Shown here: piece by piece, positions 5,213 to 6,628 of the stretch
Layout: every line of letters starts with the position of its first letter
Position numbering within the stretch: position 1 is the stretch's first letter
DNA from: DATHWB01 sp035460965
GTDB lineage: Bacteria > Actinomycetota > Acidimicrobiia > Spongiisociales > ZC4RG35
Direction: 5' to 3'
Assembly: GCA_035460965.1 (NCBI GenBank)
Contig: DATHWB010000194.1
Span: 1 to 6,628 of the forward strand
DNA: 6,628 nucleotides
The notes under the pieces: generated by a model
What the model saw: the letters and a program-made list of their open reading frames with translations, nothing else
Told to the model about the DNA's origin: nothing
Databases searched by the model: none
Made by a program: the position numbers and the translations under genes

Positions 5213-6628
5213 TCTCAAGAACCTCCTCGATCTCTACGACCGCGTCGTGGCTGCCGCGGCCGACGGGGTGGTGCCGGCGGCCGAGGTCGAACGCGCCGCC
5301 GAGGTGGGACGGGCGGCGCGACGTCGCCTGGGCTATCTGGGCGACACGGTGGTGGTGGCGCTGGCGGGCGGAACCGGCTCGGGCAAGTCTTCGCTCCTCA
5401 ACGCCATCGCCGGAGAGGAGGTGTCTCCGCCCGGGGCCCGAAGGCCCACCACCTCCGAACCGGTGGCGTGGATCCCGGCGAACCCCGAGCCTGGGTTGAC
5501 TCGTCTGCTCGACGACTTGGGTGTGACCCGTCGGATCGGACACGAGGACCACCCCTGGCTGGCGTTGATCGACCTGCCTGACACCGACTCGGTGGTCGAC
5601 GACCATCGCCGACTGGTCGATCGGCTCCTCCCCCTGGTGGACGCCGTGGTGTGGGTCGTCGATCCCGAGAAGTACCAGGACGCCAGATTGCACCGCGACC
5701 AGTTGCGCCCGCGGGCGGATCGTGGCGACCGCTATGTCTTCGCCCTCAACCAGATCGATCGGGTTCCTGCCGAGTCGGTCGACGAGATGATGGACGATCT
5801 GCGGGTCTCGCTCAACGCCGACGGTATCGACACCGCCTCCATCGTGGCCACGGCGGGGGATCCGGTCGACGGCCTCAGCCTGGGTCTCGAAGAGTTGCTC
5901 GATGAGATCCGCGGGCTGGGATCGACCGCCGGAATCGTCCGTCGGCGCATCGTCGAGGAGCTGGTGGGCTCGGCCGACATGCTCCTCGGACATGTCGAGG
6001 GTTCCACGGGTACCGGGCTGGCGGCGCGCTGGACGGCAGTCCGCGACGAAGTCGCCGGCATCGTCGAACGAGAGCTCGACGCGGGTGCCCGTCAGGCAGC
6101 GTCACGCGTCGAACGCGGCGACGCGATCGCCGTCACGTCTTGGATCGGTGGCAGGAGTCCGGCAGAAGTGATCGCGTGGGGGGATTCCGGCGTGTCGTCG
6201 CACGCTTCCCGTCCGTTGCGGGAGATGGTGGACGAAATCGGACGGACGCTGGAGCCCGCCACCCGGGCGGAACTCCTGGCGGTCTCCGACGGGTTGGAGG
6301 CGGAGTTGGCCGCCGCGACGACCGCGGTGGCGGCGACGACTTCGGTGGTGCTCTCGCCGCCGCCGGCTTGGTGGGGGCGGATCCGTGTGCTGTCCTGGGG
6401 GCTGGTGGCGGTGATGATCCTCGGGTTGGCGGTCGTCGTCGACGGGGTCGTCGGGGACGGGGCGGTGACGCCGGGCGTCCTGATCGTCCTGCTGGCGCTG
6501 GCGGGGCTCTCCGCCGCCAGGTCGGCAGTGCGTCGGACGTCCGCCCGCCGGGTGGCAGCGGCGGGGGCCGGGCCTCGCGGGGGGGGCAGGGCGACGAGGG
6601 GCGCCGGGCGGGCGCGGCGCAACGGCCG
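5205..6628 (+). CDS. YfjP/dynamin-like GTPase, second of tandem pair, 3' end cut by window
   Basis: The frame is open from GTG 5205 to the right edge (474 residues, incomplete). It starts inside the previous gene (8-base overlap), with CGGGGA (5191-5196) 8 bases upstream as a ribosome binding site. The G domain shows P-loop GGTGSGKSS (55-63), RRPTTSEPVAW (79-89), G3 DLPDTDS (123-129), DPEKYQDA (153-160), G4 NQID (182-185) and a G5-like ATAGDP (215-220). Residues about 240-385 are helical. Two hydrophobic segments follow (about 395-417 and 422-438), predicted to be membrane-spanning, after PPPAWWGRIR. This order closely fits actinobacterial YfjP-type GTPases, which normally continue with a basic helical cytoplasmic tail. 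Here residues 450-474 are Arg/Gly-rich low complexity after a G8 run at 6579-6586, so the tail may be divergent or frameshifted. It shares P-loop, PTTS and D-x-P-D motifs with the upstream gene, so the two are probably paralogues and may work as a heteromer (inference). Confidence 0.86.
   Translation, partial: MPDLKNLLDLYDRVVAAAADGVVPAAEVERAAEVGRAARRRLGYLGDTVVVALAGGTGSGKSSLLNAIAGEEVSPPGARRPTTSEPVAWIPANPEPGLTRLLDDLGVTRRIGHEDHPWLALIDLPDTDSVVDDHRRLVDRLLPLVDAVVWVVDPEKYQDARLHRDQLRPRADRGDRYVFALNQIDRVPAESVDEMMDDLRVSLNADGIDTASIVATAGDPVDGLSLGLEELLDEIRGLGSTAGIVRRRIVEELVGSADMLLGHVEGSTGTGLAARWTAVRDEVAGIVERELDAGARQAASRVERGDAIAVTSWIGGRSPAEVIAWGDSGVSSHASRPLREMVDEIGRTLEPATRAELLAVSDGLEAELAAATTAVAATTSVVLSPPPAWWGRIRVLSWGLVAVMILGLAVVVDGVVGDGAVTPGVLIVLLALAGLSAARSAVRRTSARRVAAAGAGPRGGGRATRGAGRARRNG
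6579..6586 (+). other. G8 homopolymer in the second GTPase
   Basis: Eight consecutive G bases lie in the reading frame as part of CGC-GGG-GGG-GGC. Such runs are prone to replication slippage and to sequencing or assembly miscounts. The predicted protein loses family-like character just before and around this point, and all three plus frames stay open to the window edge, so the frame after it is uncertain. Confidence 0.7.

Noticed and set aside
4388..5993. Minus-strand open frames (4388-5218 and 5064-5993) antisense to the GTPases
   Set aside because: They are His/Arg/Gly/Val-rich without domains; the plus strand shows complete GTPase motifs over the same region.

Overview
The window is GC-rich (by eye about two thirds G+C) and densely coded. 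The GC-biased codon use, the GTG start, an apparently leaderless gene, a VanW protein with a Cys-Cys pair and a tandem pair of actinobacterial-type GTPases all suggest Actinomycetota. An Acidimicrobiia-like lineage is possible, but that is only an impression. There is no sign of tRNA, rRNA, CRISPR, insertion sequence or phage genes.

Left part (1-2167): a divergent pair. On the minus strand is a membrane-anchored VanW-family cell-envelope protein, cut by the left edge before most of its VanW domain. On the plus strand is a complete SDR39U1/YfcH-type (TIGR01777) NAD(P)-binding epimerase-like protein. The 130-bp gap between them holds a possible 23-codon leader ORF with two Cys codons and a very good Shine-Dalgarno sequence, an inverted repeat, and a weak promoter candidate.

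Right part (2171-6628): a second divergent arrangement. On the minus strand is a 433-residue protein with a helical N-terminal half, a PD-(D/E)XK nuclease-like domain (E226, D261, E275-x-K277) and a helical C-terminus. It converges on the epimerase gene with only 3 bp between the stop codons. Divergent from it are two overlapping genes for large membrane-associated GTPases of the dynamin-like/YfjP type. Both have a perfect P-loop, a PTTS switch I and an unusual D-x-P-D G3 motif. The second overlaps the first by 8 bp and runs off the right edge, in an Arg/Gly-rich tail after a G8 run.

The 72-bp gap between the nuclease-like gene and the GTPases carries three GTGTC/GACAC units at regular spacing. 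They look like an operator that could control both directions. The most interesting hypothesis is that the nuclease-like protein and the GTPase pair form one co-regulated functional module. Nothing in the window shows what the module does.
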